Source: DASVVT01 sp036386415 | GTDB taxonomy: Bacteria > Acidobacteriota > Blastocatellia > Pyrinomonadales > Pyrinomonadaceae | DNA length: 51,632 bases | Direction of reading: 5' to 3' | Assembly: GCA_036386415.1 (NCBI GenBank) | Contig: DASVVT010000041.1 | Location: 1 to 51,632 of the forward strand | Shown: positions 1-7,291 of the stretch, one piece after another | Layout of the letters: each line of letters opens with the position of its first letter | Position numbering within the stretch: the first letter of the stretch is position 1 | Program-made: the position numbers and the translations under genes | Notes under the pieces: model-generated | What the model was told of the DNA's origin: nothing | The model's database searches: none | The model's input: the letters and a program-made list of their open reading frames with translations, nothing else

Positions 1-1
1 G

Positions 2-130
2 GAGTTAGGGCGAGAAGTCGGGGCGTGGGCTACAGTGCGCAACAGCGGCGAGGCGAGCGTGGACTGGCGGTTCACGACCGCAGATGCGCGCATTAAGCTG
101 AAGCGGCTCTACCCATCAATCCAGATGTGA
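2..130 (+). CDS. IS630-family transposase, C-terminal fragment cut by the window edge
   Basis: The reading frame is open from the window edge to the TGA at 128-130 and gives 42 residues ending in FTTADARIKLKRLYPSIQM. This tail (TTADARIKLKxLYP) is what I recognise as the C-terminus of IS630-family DDE transposases, which cut and paste at TA dinucleotides. The catalytic DDE residues lie outside the window, so whether the element is intact cannot be judged. An inverted-repeat-like sequence follows the stop codon at 138-153 and could be the terminal repeat. Family assignment rests on the short tail only. Confidence 0.7.
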   Translation, partial: ELGREVGAWATVRNSGEASVDWRFTTADARIKLKRLYPSIQM

Positions 131-137
131 CAGAGTA

Positions 138-275
138 CTAGAGCAATTTTCAATCGGGTATAGAACTGTAGGGGCAGGGCTTGTCCCTGCCCGCTCACAG
201 CAAAAGCGGGCAGAGGACTTGTCCCTGCCCCTACAAATTTATCCTTGTCTGACATTCATTTGAATACCGCTCTAG
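138..275. repeat. MITE-like element with imperfect 16-bp terminal inverted repeats
   Basis: CTAGAGCAATTTTCAA at 138-153 is matched in inverted orientation by TTGAATACCGCTCTAG at 260-275 (13 of 16 positions). The left copy lies 7 nt past the transposase stop, so it may be the IS630 right end. The second, inverted copy would then define a 138-bp non-autonomous derivative or a nested insertion. No protein is encoded inside. Confidence 0.4.
167..235. repeat. Palindromic 'GGGGCAGGG...TTGTCCCTGCCCC' repeat
   Basis: TGTAGGGGCAGGG at 167-179 is mirrored by CCCTGCCCCTACA at 223-235. A second inner palindrome is formed by CCCGCT and AGCGGGCAG around position 200. The whole can fold into a long hairpin. 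It sits between the inverted arms at 138-153 and 260-275. Confidence 0.6.
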
Positions 276-595
276 GAGAAGAGCTGCACCTCTGAATTGG
301 TATATCGCATTAGAACATCTAGTCGCACAGTGTTCCACTGCCACAGCAGCTCAATCTGAGTCTGAGGGGCATTCTCTAATCAAAACCTGACAAGAGTTTA
401 TCCACCCGGCATCTGTGGGTAATGCTTTCCAAACAGGTTATACCTATAGCGATTTGCAGTTGGGTGTGATCCGGCGGTAATTCACCATAGGGTCAGGGAA
501 CGATCTACGAAGTCTCACGAAACATAAGCCTTTTCGTGCTCATTCGTGTGACTTCGTAGATCATCATTGACCTTCTTTTGTTCTCCAGCTTGGTA
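276..595. other. Intergenic region without a recognisable gene
   Basis: No convincing coding frame is visible between the MITE-like repeat and otsAB. The only structure seen is the palindrome at 502-562. The downstream end of the minus-strand otsAB gene lies here, so this is also where its terminator would be. I see no clear hairpin with a T-tract. Confidence 0.5.
502..562. repeat. Long palindromic intergenic repeat, family A (GATCTACGAAGT...)
   Basis: GATCTACGAAGT at 502-513 pairs perfectly with ACTTCGTAGATC at 551-562. Between them are further CACGAA/TTCGTG words. A related copy, with GATCCACGAA arms, lies at 7188-7259. Confidence 0.75.
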
Positions 596-2878
596 TTACC
601 CTTCAAAGCTTGCCGTTGCCTTCGCAGCGAGTGAGTCAAACGCAGGACTTGAATCGGCTTCGGCAAAGCTTTCGAGTAGGTTCCACATGTCAGCGTGGTC
701 ACGCAATTGAAAGCGCGCGAGCGAGCGGCGGCGGCCAACGTGAATCGTCCAGGCGTCAGCAGGCAAGCGCTCGAAGATTTCTTCGTCGGTGCGATCATCA
801 CCGGCTCCGAGCAGGAACTGCTGATCGGGGCAGACCTCGCTGATCCTTTTGACGAACTCGCCCTTGTTGGCCCAGATCAAACGCACCTCCACGGATTTCG
901 CCCCACGGACTGCGCGCAACTCCGTATGGGCGAGCATCTCTTCGAGATTGGCGACCAGTTCATTAGCAAGCCATTCGCCAAACTCAGGGTCGGACATACG
1001 GTAGTGCCAGACGAGAGAGTATTCCTTCTCCTCTATGAAGCTTCCGGGCGTACGGTCTGTGAAGTGTTCGAGCACAGGATAGATTTGAGCCTTCCAGTCG
1101 ACGGGGTAATTGAGGCGCGGAGTCTCCCACTTCTTCGTGTCAGGAGAGCGCATGATCGCCCCGTGCTCGGCGGCGAGCCACAGACCGTGAATACGGCCAA
1201 ACCACGCTTCGATGTCCGCTCTGGATCGGCCTGAGACTAAAGCCACGCAGTTGGCCGGATGAGCGGCGAGTCTCGTCAACCTGTTGACGAGACTCGCGGG
1301 AGGCGAGGCGTCCTGCGGGCGATTCGCATAGGGCACGAGCGTGCCGTCGTAATCGAGCAGAAGCAGACGGCTCTGTGCCTCTCGATAAGCCTGTACGACG
1401 GTAGCGACGGGCAGCGGCTCAGGCTTGTCCGAGGGACGGTCTGAACGGTCGGCTGCCGCCTGGTATAGATTATTGAGGAAGCGCTCGCCCCAGGCGAAGA
1501 CGTTGTTGCGCTGCACGCGCCTGAAGAGCGCGGACATACGCTCGCGCCGCTCTGCGGCGGGAAGCTGGAGCGCGCGCTCCAGCACATCTGCTGTGCGCTC
1601 CTCGTCGTAGGGGTTAACGAGAAACGCCTCGCCCATCTCGGCGGCAGCCCCCGCGAATTCGCTGAGCACGAGGACACCGCTCTCGCCGCGCTTGCACGCG
1701 ATGAACTCCTTGGCGACCAGGTTCATCCCGTCGCGCAGCGGCGTCACCCAGCCCACATCCGCCGCCGCATAGAGCGCCACCAGCTCCGCCTTGGGGATCG
1801 CCCTTCTGAGATAGACGATGGGCGTCCAGCCGGCAGTTCCGTAAACTCCGTTGGTACGGCCGACGAGCGCATCCACTTCGCGGCGCAGCTCCTTGTAGCT
1901 CGAAATGCGCTCGCGCGACGGCACGGCGACCTGTATGAGCACGACTTTCCCGCGCAGCTCCGGGTACTTGTCGAGCAGACGGTGAAACGTGCGTAGTCTC
2001 TCGGGTATGCCTTTCGTGTAGTCGAGGCGATCAACCGCGAGCATAATCTGCTGTCCCGTGAAGCGTTGCCTTAGCTCGGCCAGATGTTTTGACGTGGCAG
2101 CATCTCCATCGAGCAGGTCTGTGAACTCCTCGGGCGCGATGCCGATGGGGAGCGCTTCGAGACGCGCGAAGCGGCCTCCGACTTCGACGCGATCCATCTG
2201 GCTTTCAAGGCCGAGGATGCGCAGGAGCGAGGCGCGAAAATGCTGCAAGTAGCCGTGCGTATGAAACGCCAGGTAGTCGGCCCCGAGCAGCCCCTGAAGT
2301 ATCTCTTCACGATGAGGGAGAATTCGGAAGACATCCGCCGCCGGCCAGGGGATGTGCAGGAAGAACCCTATCCGCGCATCGGGCACGGCCTGGCGTAGAA
2401 GCTGCGGCAGCAGCAGCAACTGGTAATCGTGAATCCAGACGATGTCCTCTTCGCGCAGGTGTTCGACGAGCACATCGCAGAACAGTTGGTTGGCTTCGAC
2501 GTAGGCTCTCCACCCGTCCGGATTGAACTCGGTCATCATGGGGAACTGGTGAAACAGCGGCCAGAGGGTCTGGTTGGCAAAGCCTTCGTAGAAATGATGA
2601 GCCGTCGCAGGTGGAATATCGACGGCGATATAGCGCTCACGCTCGCGCCAACGATCAAGCAGCTTCTGCCGCTTATCGTCCAGTACTCCCGATGCCTCGC
2701 CCGACCAGCCGATCCATATCCCTTCGCTGCGCGCGAGAATCGGCCCCATGGCCGTCGCCAGACCGCCCGTGCTTCGCTCCGTACGCCACCCGTCGCCCGC
2801 GCGCTTGAGCGTCAGCGGCAATCTATTTGAAACGACGACGACTCGCCCGTCGGCGGCGCCTGTCTTTGAACTCATCAC
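596..2878 (-). CDS. otsAB: Bifunctional trehalose-6-phosphate synthase/phosphatase (OtsA-OtsB fusion)
   Basis: This protein makes trehalose in the cytoplasm. A GT20 domain joins UDP-glucose and glucose-6-phosphate, and a HAD phosphatase domain then removes the phosphate. The GT20 part covers roughly residues 11-475, with VVVSNRLP (14-21), GGLATAMGP, HDYQ (150-153), HIPWP (175-179), DRLDYTKGI (283-291) and LRDGMNLVAKEF (381-392). The OtsB part covers about 500-745, with the nucleophile motif DYDGT (509-513), SGRS (549-552) and GDDRTDEE (693-700). All key motifs are present, so both activities are expected. The length of 760 residues fits other fused enzymes. Translation may begin at GTG 2878 or ATG 2875, with a G-rich ribosome site (AGAGGGGG) just upstream. 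It is followed on the same strand order by treS upstream, forming a trehalose locus. Confidence 0.95.
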   Translation of the reverse strand: MMSSKTGAADGRVVVVSNRLPLTLKRAGDGWRTERSTGGLATAMGPILARSEGIWIGWSGEASGVLDDKRQKLLDRWRERERYIAVDIPPATAHHFYEGFANQTLWPLFHQFPMMTEFNPDGWRAYVEANQLFCDVLVEHLREEDIVWIHDYQLLLLPQLLRQAVPDARIGFFLHIPWPAADVFRILPHREEILQGLLGADYLAFHTHGYLQHFRASLLRILGLESQMDRVEVGGRFARLEALPIGIAPEEFTDLLDGDAATSKHLAELRQRFTGQQIMLAVDRLDYTKGIPERLRTFHRLLDKYPELRGKVVLIQVAVPSRERISSYKELRREVDALVGRTNGVYGTAGWTPIVYLRRAIPKAELVALYAAADVGWVTPLRDGMNLVAKEFIACKRGESGVLVLSEFAGAAAEMGEAFLVNPYDEERTADVLERALQLPAAERRERMSALFRRVQRNNVFAWGERFLNNLYQAAADRSDRPSDKPEPLPVATVVQAYREAQSRLLLLDYDGTLVPYANRPQDASPPASLVNRLTRLAAHPANCVALVSGRSRADIEAWFGRIHGLWLAAEHGAIMRSPDTKKWETPRLNYPVDWKAQIYPVLEHFTDRTPGSFIEEKEYSLVWHYRMSDPEFGEWLANELVANLEEMLAHTELRAVRGAKSVEVRLIWANKGEFVKRISEVCPDQQFLLGAGDDRTDEEIFERLPADAWTIHVGRRRSLARFQLRDHADMWNLLESFAEADSSPAFDSLAAKATASFEG

Positions 2879-2943
2879 CGTGAGAACCCCCCTCTGATCG
2901 CAGTCGATGGAATCGAGATAGCCGCGACCAACTTACATCAGCT

Positions 2944-4596
2944 TCACGTCTTCTTCAAAAGGAACCAGTAAAAACCATACACCCCGAAAGCGAGCTGATA
3001 AGTCATCTCGCCGATGCGCGGAAATTCCGTCCCGCTCATCATCTCCACGGGAATCGCGCCTTCGTGGGCACTGAGATCAAGCTCGACGGGCTGGGCGCTG
3101 CGCGAGAGATTGTAGACACAGAGCACAGTTTCATTCTCGTGGGCGCGCGTGAACGCAAATATCTTACGGTTCTCCGGCTTGACGAATTGAAGATCACCGC
3201 GACCGAAGACCGTGTGACGTTTGCGCAGGTGAATCATGCGCCGCATCCAGTTCAGGAGCGAGCTGTCGTAGCGCTGCTGTGCCTCTACGTTGACAGACTG
3301 ATAGCCGTAGACCGGGTCCATGATGACGGGGAAGTATAACTGCGCGAAGTCGGCGCGGGAGAATCCCGCGTTGCGATCCGCAGACCATTGCATGGGCGTG
3401 CGTACGCCGTCGCGGTCGCCAAGATAGATGTTATCGCCCATGCCTATCTCGTCTCCGTAATAGAGGAAAGGGCTTCCGGGCAGGCTGAAGAGCAGGCCGT
3501 GCAGCAGCTCTATGCGGCGACGGCCATTGTCCATGAGCGGCGCAAGCCTCCGGCGGATGCCGACGTTGAGACGCATCCGCCGATCCTTCGCATACTCGTT
3601 ATAGAGGTAGTCGCGCTCTTCATCCGTCACCATCTCGAGCGTCAGCTCGTCGTGGTTGCGCAGGAACATCCCCCACTGACAGTTGTTCGGAATCGGAGGC
3701 GTGCGCTCAAGAATCTCTACAATGGGGTGGCGATCCTCCTGACGGAGCGCCATGAAGAGACGCGGCATGATCGGAAAGTGATAACCCATGTGAAACTCGT
3801 CGCCGCGTCCGAAATACTCGACCACGTCTTCGGGCCACTGGTTCGCCTCGGCCAGCAGGAGACAATCAGGGTAGTGCTCGTCCGTGTAGGCGCGCAATTT
3901 CTTGAGGAAGGCGTGCGTCTCCGGCAGGTTCTCGCAATTTGTGCCCTCGCGCTCGAAGAGATACGGCACGGCATCGACGCGAAAGCCGTCCAGTCCCATC
4001 TCCATCCAGAACGAGACCACCTCCAGCATCGCCTGCTGGACTTCCGGGTTGTCGTAGTTGAGATCGGGCTGGTGATGGAAGAAGCGATGCCAGTAGAAAG
4101 CCTGCGCCTCCTCGTCCCAAGACCAGTTTGAATGCTCCGTGTCCGTGAAGATGATACGCGCGCCAGCGTACCTTTCCACTGTCTCGCTCCAGACGTACCA
4201 GTCGCGCTTAGGCGAGGCGGGTGAGCGTCGCGCCTCTTGAAACCAGGGGTGCTGATCCGAAGTATGATTGATCACCAGATCGGCGATGACGCGAATCCCG
4301 CGCGCGTGCGCAGCCTCCAGAAAGCTCTTGAAATCTTCAAGCTGCCCGTACTCCGGCAGCATCGTGTAATAGTCTGCGATGTCGTAGCCGCCGTCCTTGA
4401 GCGGAGACGCGTACATCGGCAGCAGCCAGATGCAGTTGATCCCCAGCCACTGAAGGTAATCGAGCTTTTCCGTCAGCCCACGAAAATCACCGATCCCATC
4501 GGCGTTCGAATCGTAAAAGCCCCGCACATACACCTCGTAAAAGATCGCATCCTTAAACCAGAGAGGGTCTGCACGCAGTCGGTTCACAGCCGTCAT
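2944..4596 (-). CDS. treS: Trehalose synthase / maltose alpha-D-glucosyltransferase (GH13)
   Basis: A GH13 alpha-amylase-fold enzyme, best matched to TreS, which interconverts maltose and trehalose. Catalytic motifs are clear: DGFRVDAVPYL (nucleophile Asp about 208), LAEANQWPED (acid/base Glu about 250) and FLRNHDE (Asp about 316). The start FKDAIFYEVYVRGF and the DxNxDGIGDF loop are typical of the family, and 550 residues is the expected length without a fused maltokinase. I prefer ATG 4596, which has AAAGG 8 nt upstream, over the GTG at 4605. A TATACT hexamer reading on the minus strand lies at 4634-4639. otsAB follows 65 nt downstream, probably in the same transcript. The two genes give two different routes to trehalose side by side. 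A plain alpha-amylase or oligo-1,6-glucosidase is less likely. Confidence 0.9.
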   Translation of the reverse strand: MTAVNRLRADPLWFKDAIFYEVYVRGFYDSNADGIGDFRGLTEKLDYLQWLGINCIWLLPMYASPLKDGGYDIADYYTMLPEYGQLEDFKSFLEAAHARGIRVIADLVINHTSDQHPWFQEARRSPASPKRDWYVWSETVERYAGARIIFTDTEHSNWSWDEEAQAFYWHRFFHHQPDLNYDNPEVQQAMLEVVSFWMEMGLDGFRVDAVPYLFEREGTNCENLPETHAFLKKLRAYTDEHYPDCLLLAEANQWPEDVVEYFGRGDEFHMGYHFPIMPRLFMALRQEDRHPIVEILERTPPIPNNCQWGMFLRNHDELTLEMVTDEERDYLYNEYAKDRRMRLNVGIRRRLAPLMDNGRRRIELLHGLLFSLPGSPFLYYGDEIGMGDNIYLGDRDGVRTPMQWSADRNAGFSRADFAQLYFPVIMDPVYGYQSVNVEAQQRYDSSLLNWMRRMIHLRKRHTVFGRGDLQFVKPENRKIFAFTRAHENETVLCVYNLSRSAQPVELDLSAHEGAIPVEMMSGTEFPRIGEMTYQLAFGVYGFYWFLLKKT

Positions 4597-4796
4597 GCGA
4601 ATCACCTTTCGATAGTTATATGGATTTCACCTGAGTATATCTAATATAACATCCCAACGCAGCCTCTTACGGCTCTGCCGCTAAAGTCTAATTCGCGTGA
4701 GGTATGAGCGCTACCGCTTTTGCCTCATTTGAAGCGTAAAGGTAAGCTAAGGAGCGCTCCGTAGCCACGTCAAGACAGCAGCCAGAGGGGACTAGC

Positions 4797-6338
4797 ATGA
4801 GATTTCCAAGATCGAGCGGTATTCTCCTTCATCCGACATCTCTGCCGGGCAAGTTCGGGATCGGTGACCTGGGACGTGAGGCATACGCCTTCATAGATTT
4901 CCTGGCGGCGAGCGGGCAGCGATTGTGGCAGGTCTTGCCGCTCGGGCCGACGGGCTACGGCGATTCTCCGTACCAGTGCTTTTCGGCCTTCGCGGGCAAC
5001 ACACTGCTCGTCAGCCCGCAGCAGCTCATCGATGATGGGCTACTCTCGGAGGACGACATCGCGCGCCTTCCCGCTTTCCCTTCTGAGGAGGTCGATTTCG
5101 AACGCGTCATCAAGCTCAAGAGCGACCTGCTGGCTCGTGCTTACGAGCGTTTCAAAGAGACGGCCAGAGCCGCCGACGCCGCTACAGAGCTGCGCACGGA
5201 GTTCGAGTCTTTTTGCCAGCAGGCGGCTTCGTGGCTAGATGACTACGCGCTCTTTCGCGCGCTCAAAGATGCAAATGACGGCGCGGTGTGGAACAAGTGG
5301 GAACCGGCGCTGGTGTGGCGCGAAGAGGACGCGATCAATCGTGCGCGAGAGGAGCTGCGCGAACAGATAGAGGCGCAGAAGTTCTACCAGCATCTCTTCT
5401 TCAAACAGTGGTCGGCGCTCAGGCGTTACTGTCACGAGCACGGCATCACCATCGTCGGCGACATCCCCATCTTCGTCTCCTACGATTCGGCGGATGTCTG
5501 GTCGCATCCCTATTTTTTCAAGCTGGGCGAAGGGGGCGAGCCGCGCGTCGTCGCCGGTGTGCCCCCCGATTACTTCAGCGCGACGGGACAACTCTGGGGC
5601 AATCCGATCTACGACTGGGAGCGCATGCGCGCCGACGGTTTCGGCTGGTGGATCGAGCGCATACGCGCGACCCTGCACATCTTCGACGTCATACGGCTCG
5701 ATCACTTTCGAGGCTTCGCGGCCTGCTGGGAGATTCCGGGCGGCCATGAAACGGCGGAGCACGGACGCTGGGTCAACACGCCCGGTCGCGAGTTGTTTAC
5801 GACCCTGGGGCAAACGTTCGGCGACCTGCCGATCATCGCCGAAGACCTCGGCGTCATCACGCCTGACGTTGAAGCCTTGCGCGACGACTTCAACTTGCCC
5901 GGCATGCGTATCCTGCAATTCGCCTTCGGCGGCGACCCGCGTAACCATGACCTTCCGCATAATTACATCCAGAGGACAGTCGTCTACACAGGCACGCACG
6001 ACAACGACACGACCGTCGGCTGGTTCAATAGCCAGGCCAAAGAGGGATCAACGCGCGACGAAGGGCAGATCGAGCGTGAACGCCAGTTCTGTTTGAGATA
6101 CCTGCACACCGAAGGCCATGAGATTCACTGGGACTTCATCCGCGCCGCTCTCTCTTCGGTCGCAGATGTCGCCATCATCCCGCTCCAGGACGTGCTCGGG
6201 CTGGGGACGCAAGCGCGCATGAATCTTCCAGCCTCGACCCACGGCAACTGGGCTTGGCGCTACGGCGCGCAGGCGCTGACAGACAACTTGAGCGCACGTC
6301 TCAAAGAGATGACGGAGCTTTATGGAAGGAGTAAATGA
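4797..6338 (+). CDS. malQ: 4-alpha-glucanotransferase (amylomaltase, GH77)
   Basis: This cytoplasmic enzyme moves glucan segments between maltodextrins, releasing glucose. The N-terminus SSGILLHPTSLPG and the WQVLPLGPTGYGDSPYQ segment (44-60) are diagnostic of GH77. The catalytic residues appear as RLDHFRGF (Asp about 302), AEDLG (Glu about 349) and THDND (Asp about 402). Length is normal at 513 residues. An AGAGGGGA ribosome site precedes ATG 4797. It is divergent from treS, from which it is separated by a 200-bp control region. Together with treS and otsAB it would link maltodextrin/glycogen breakdown to trehalose. A palindromic repeat starts right after its stop codon. Confidence 0.95.
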   Translation: MRFPRSSGILLHPTSLPGKFGIGDLGREAYAFIDFLAASGQRLWQVLPLGPTGYGDSPYQCFSAFAGNTLLVSPQQLIDDGLLSEDDIARLPAFPSEEVDFERVIKLKSDLLARAYERFKETARAADAATELRTEFESFCQQAASWLDDYALFRALKDANDGAVWNKWEPALVWREEDAINRAREELREQIEAQKFYQHLFFKQWSALRRYCHEHGITIVGDIPIFVSYDSADVWSHPYFFKLGEGGEPRVVAGVPPDYFSATGQLWGNPIYDWERMRADGFGWWIERIRATLHIFDVIRLDHFRGFAACWEIPGGHETAEHGRWVNTPGRELFTTLGQTFGDLPIIAEDLGVITPDVEALRDDFNLPGMRILQFAFGGDPRNHDLPHNYIQRTVVYTGTHDNDTTVGWFNSQAKEGSTRDEGQIERERQFCLRYLHTEGHEIHWDFIRAALSSVADVAIIPLQDVLGLGTQARMNLPASTHGNWAWRYGAQALTDNLSARLKEMTELYGRSK

Positions 6339-6339
6339 A

Positions 6340-6458
6340 GTAGACAGTAGCCAGTAGCCAGTAGTCAGTAGAAAGAAAACCGGCGATGCGGACAATGCTG
6401 CTCGTCTTAATCATAAGAGGTCATATAAACGACGCTGCGGTTTTTCTACTGTCTACTT
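6340..6458. repeat. Palindromic intergenic repeat, family E (GTAGACAGTAGCCAGTAG...)
   Basis: AGTAGACAGTAG (6340-6351) is mirrored exactly by CTACTGTCTACT (6447-6458). The left arm continues with tandem CAGTAGC words to about 6372. The element begins one base after the malQ stop codon and fills nearly all the gap to the convergent thioesterase gene. Confidence 0.7.
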
Positions 6459-6469
6459 TATTGCTTCAT

Positions 6470-6934
6470 TCACCAACGATGATAAGCCGGATGCCCCGGC
6501 TTGACTGCGACGAATGTGCCGCGACAGGTCGCGCAAGTTTTCCCTTGAGCGAGCAGTTCTGCCTCGACGATGGCGCGGTCTTCTTTTGATTCGACGACGC
6601 GCGCGCGAAGCTCTATCTTGCCGCTGGTCGGGGTCGGCCTGAGCAGCTTGATACTGTAATCAGCCGTCACCGTGCAGGGCGGGTGCGTCGCGCCCGACAG
6701 CTTCATGAGGTGCCAGGCTGCAGCCCAGTTTGAATGGCAATCCAGCAGCGTTCCGATGATGCCTCCGTTGAGCATCCCTTGAAACGCCTCGTACTGCTGC
6801 TCCGGCTGCCACTCGGCGACCGTCTCATCCCCGCGCACGAAGCTTCTGATGTGTAACCCCTTCTCGTTCGCCGGGCCACACCCGAAGCAGACGTTTGCGG
6901 GGGCGTAAGTCTCCTGCAAGCTTTTCTCAGCCAT
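6470..6934 (-). CDS. PaaI-type hotdog-fold thioesterase
   Basis: A 154-residue single-domain protein of the 4HBT/PaaI thioesterase superfamily, which hydrolyses acyl-CoA-type thioesters. Family features visible are the GMLNGGIIGTLLDCHSNWAA helix (about 53-72), holding the Asn-Gly and Asp positions used for catalysis, and the central strands TVTADYSIKLLRPTP. An N-terminal CFGCG motif is common in this subgroup. ATG 6934 is preceded by AAGGGA at suitable spacing. It faces malQ and stands alone in its transcript, so the substrate cannot be inferred from context. Confidence 0.85.
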   Translation of the reverse strand: MAEKSLQETYAPANVCFGCGPANEKGLHIRSFVRGDETVAEWQPEQQYEAFQGMLNGGIIGTLLDCHSNWAAAWHLMKLSGATHPPCTVTADYSIKLLRPTPTSGKIELRARVVESKEDRAIVEAELLAQGKTCATCRGTFVAVKPGHPAYHRW

Positions 6935-7020
6935 TCTCTACATCCCTTTAATAGCGATGAAAACAACTTACCACAAAGGCACTATTGCCGTTTGCAGTTG
7001 AGTGCGACTGGCACAAGCTT

Positions 7021-7118
7021 CACCACCGCAGGCGCAGAGAGCACAGAGCATGCACAGAGAGGAGAAGGACATTCAAGCCTCTGTGATTCCTCCGTGTCCC
7101 TCTGTGTCTGCGGTGGTG
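7021..7118. repeat. Palindromic intergenic repeat, family B (CACCACCGCAG...)
   Basis: CACCACCGCA (7021-7030) pairs exactly with TGCGGTGGTG (7109-7118). Inside, GCAGAGAGCACAGAG words are answered by CTCTGTG words. A related element, with the same words in the opposite order, lies at 15522-15627. Confidence 0.75.
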
Positions 7119-7187
7119 TATGGTTTAGTCGCATCCGTTTGAGAACCGCTATAATACCAGAGAGAAGAATAAAATAAGGCATAGGAC

Positions 7188-7259
7188 GATCCACGAATCG
7201 ACACGAAACCACACGAAAGAGCCCCTCTTCTCGTGTTAATTCGTGTTGCTTCGTGGATC
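7188..7259. repeat. Palindromic intergenic repeat, family A, second copy
   Basis: GATCCACGAA (7188-7197) pairs with TTCGTGGATC (7250-7259), with inner ACACGAA/TTCGTGT words. It shares architecture and words with the repeat at 502-562. Confidence 0.75.
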
Positions 7260-7291
7260 ATCCCCGTCCTCTGTGGTGAGATTCTTAATGC

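Larger units (their letters stand above)
6935..7291. other. Intergenic region filled with two long palindromes
   Basis: No gene is seen between the A2M gene's 3' end and the thioesterase start. The space holds the palindromes at 7021-7118 and 7188-7259, annotated separately. The remaining sequence should include the thioesterase promoter (near 6935-7000) and the A2M terminator. Confidence 0.5.

Noticed and set aside
3388..4131. 247-residue plus-strand frame inside treS
   Set aside because: It is antisense to the conserved GH13 catalytic region; its Val/Ala/Arg-rich sequence is a codon artefact.
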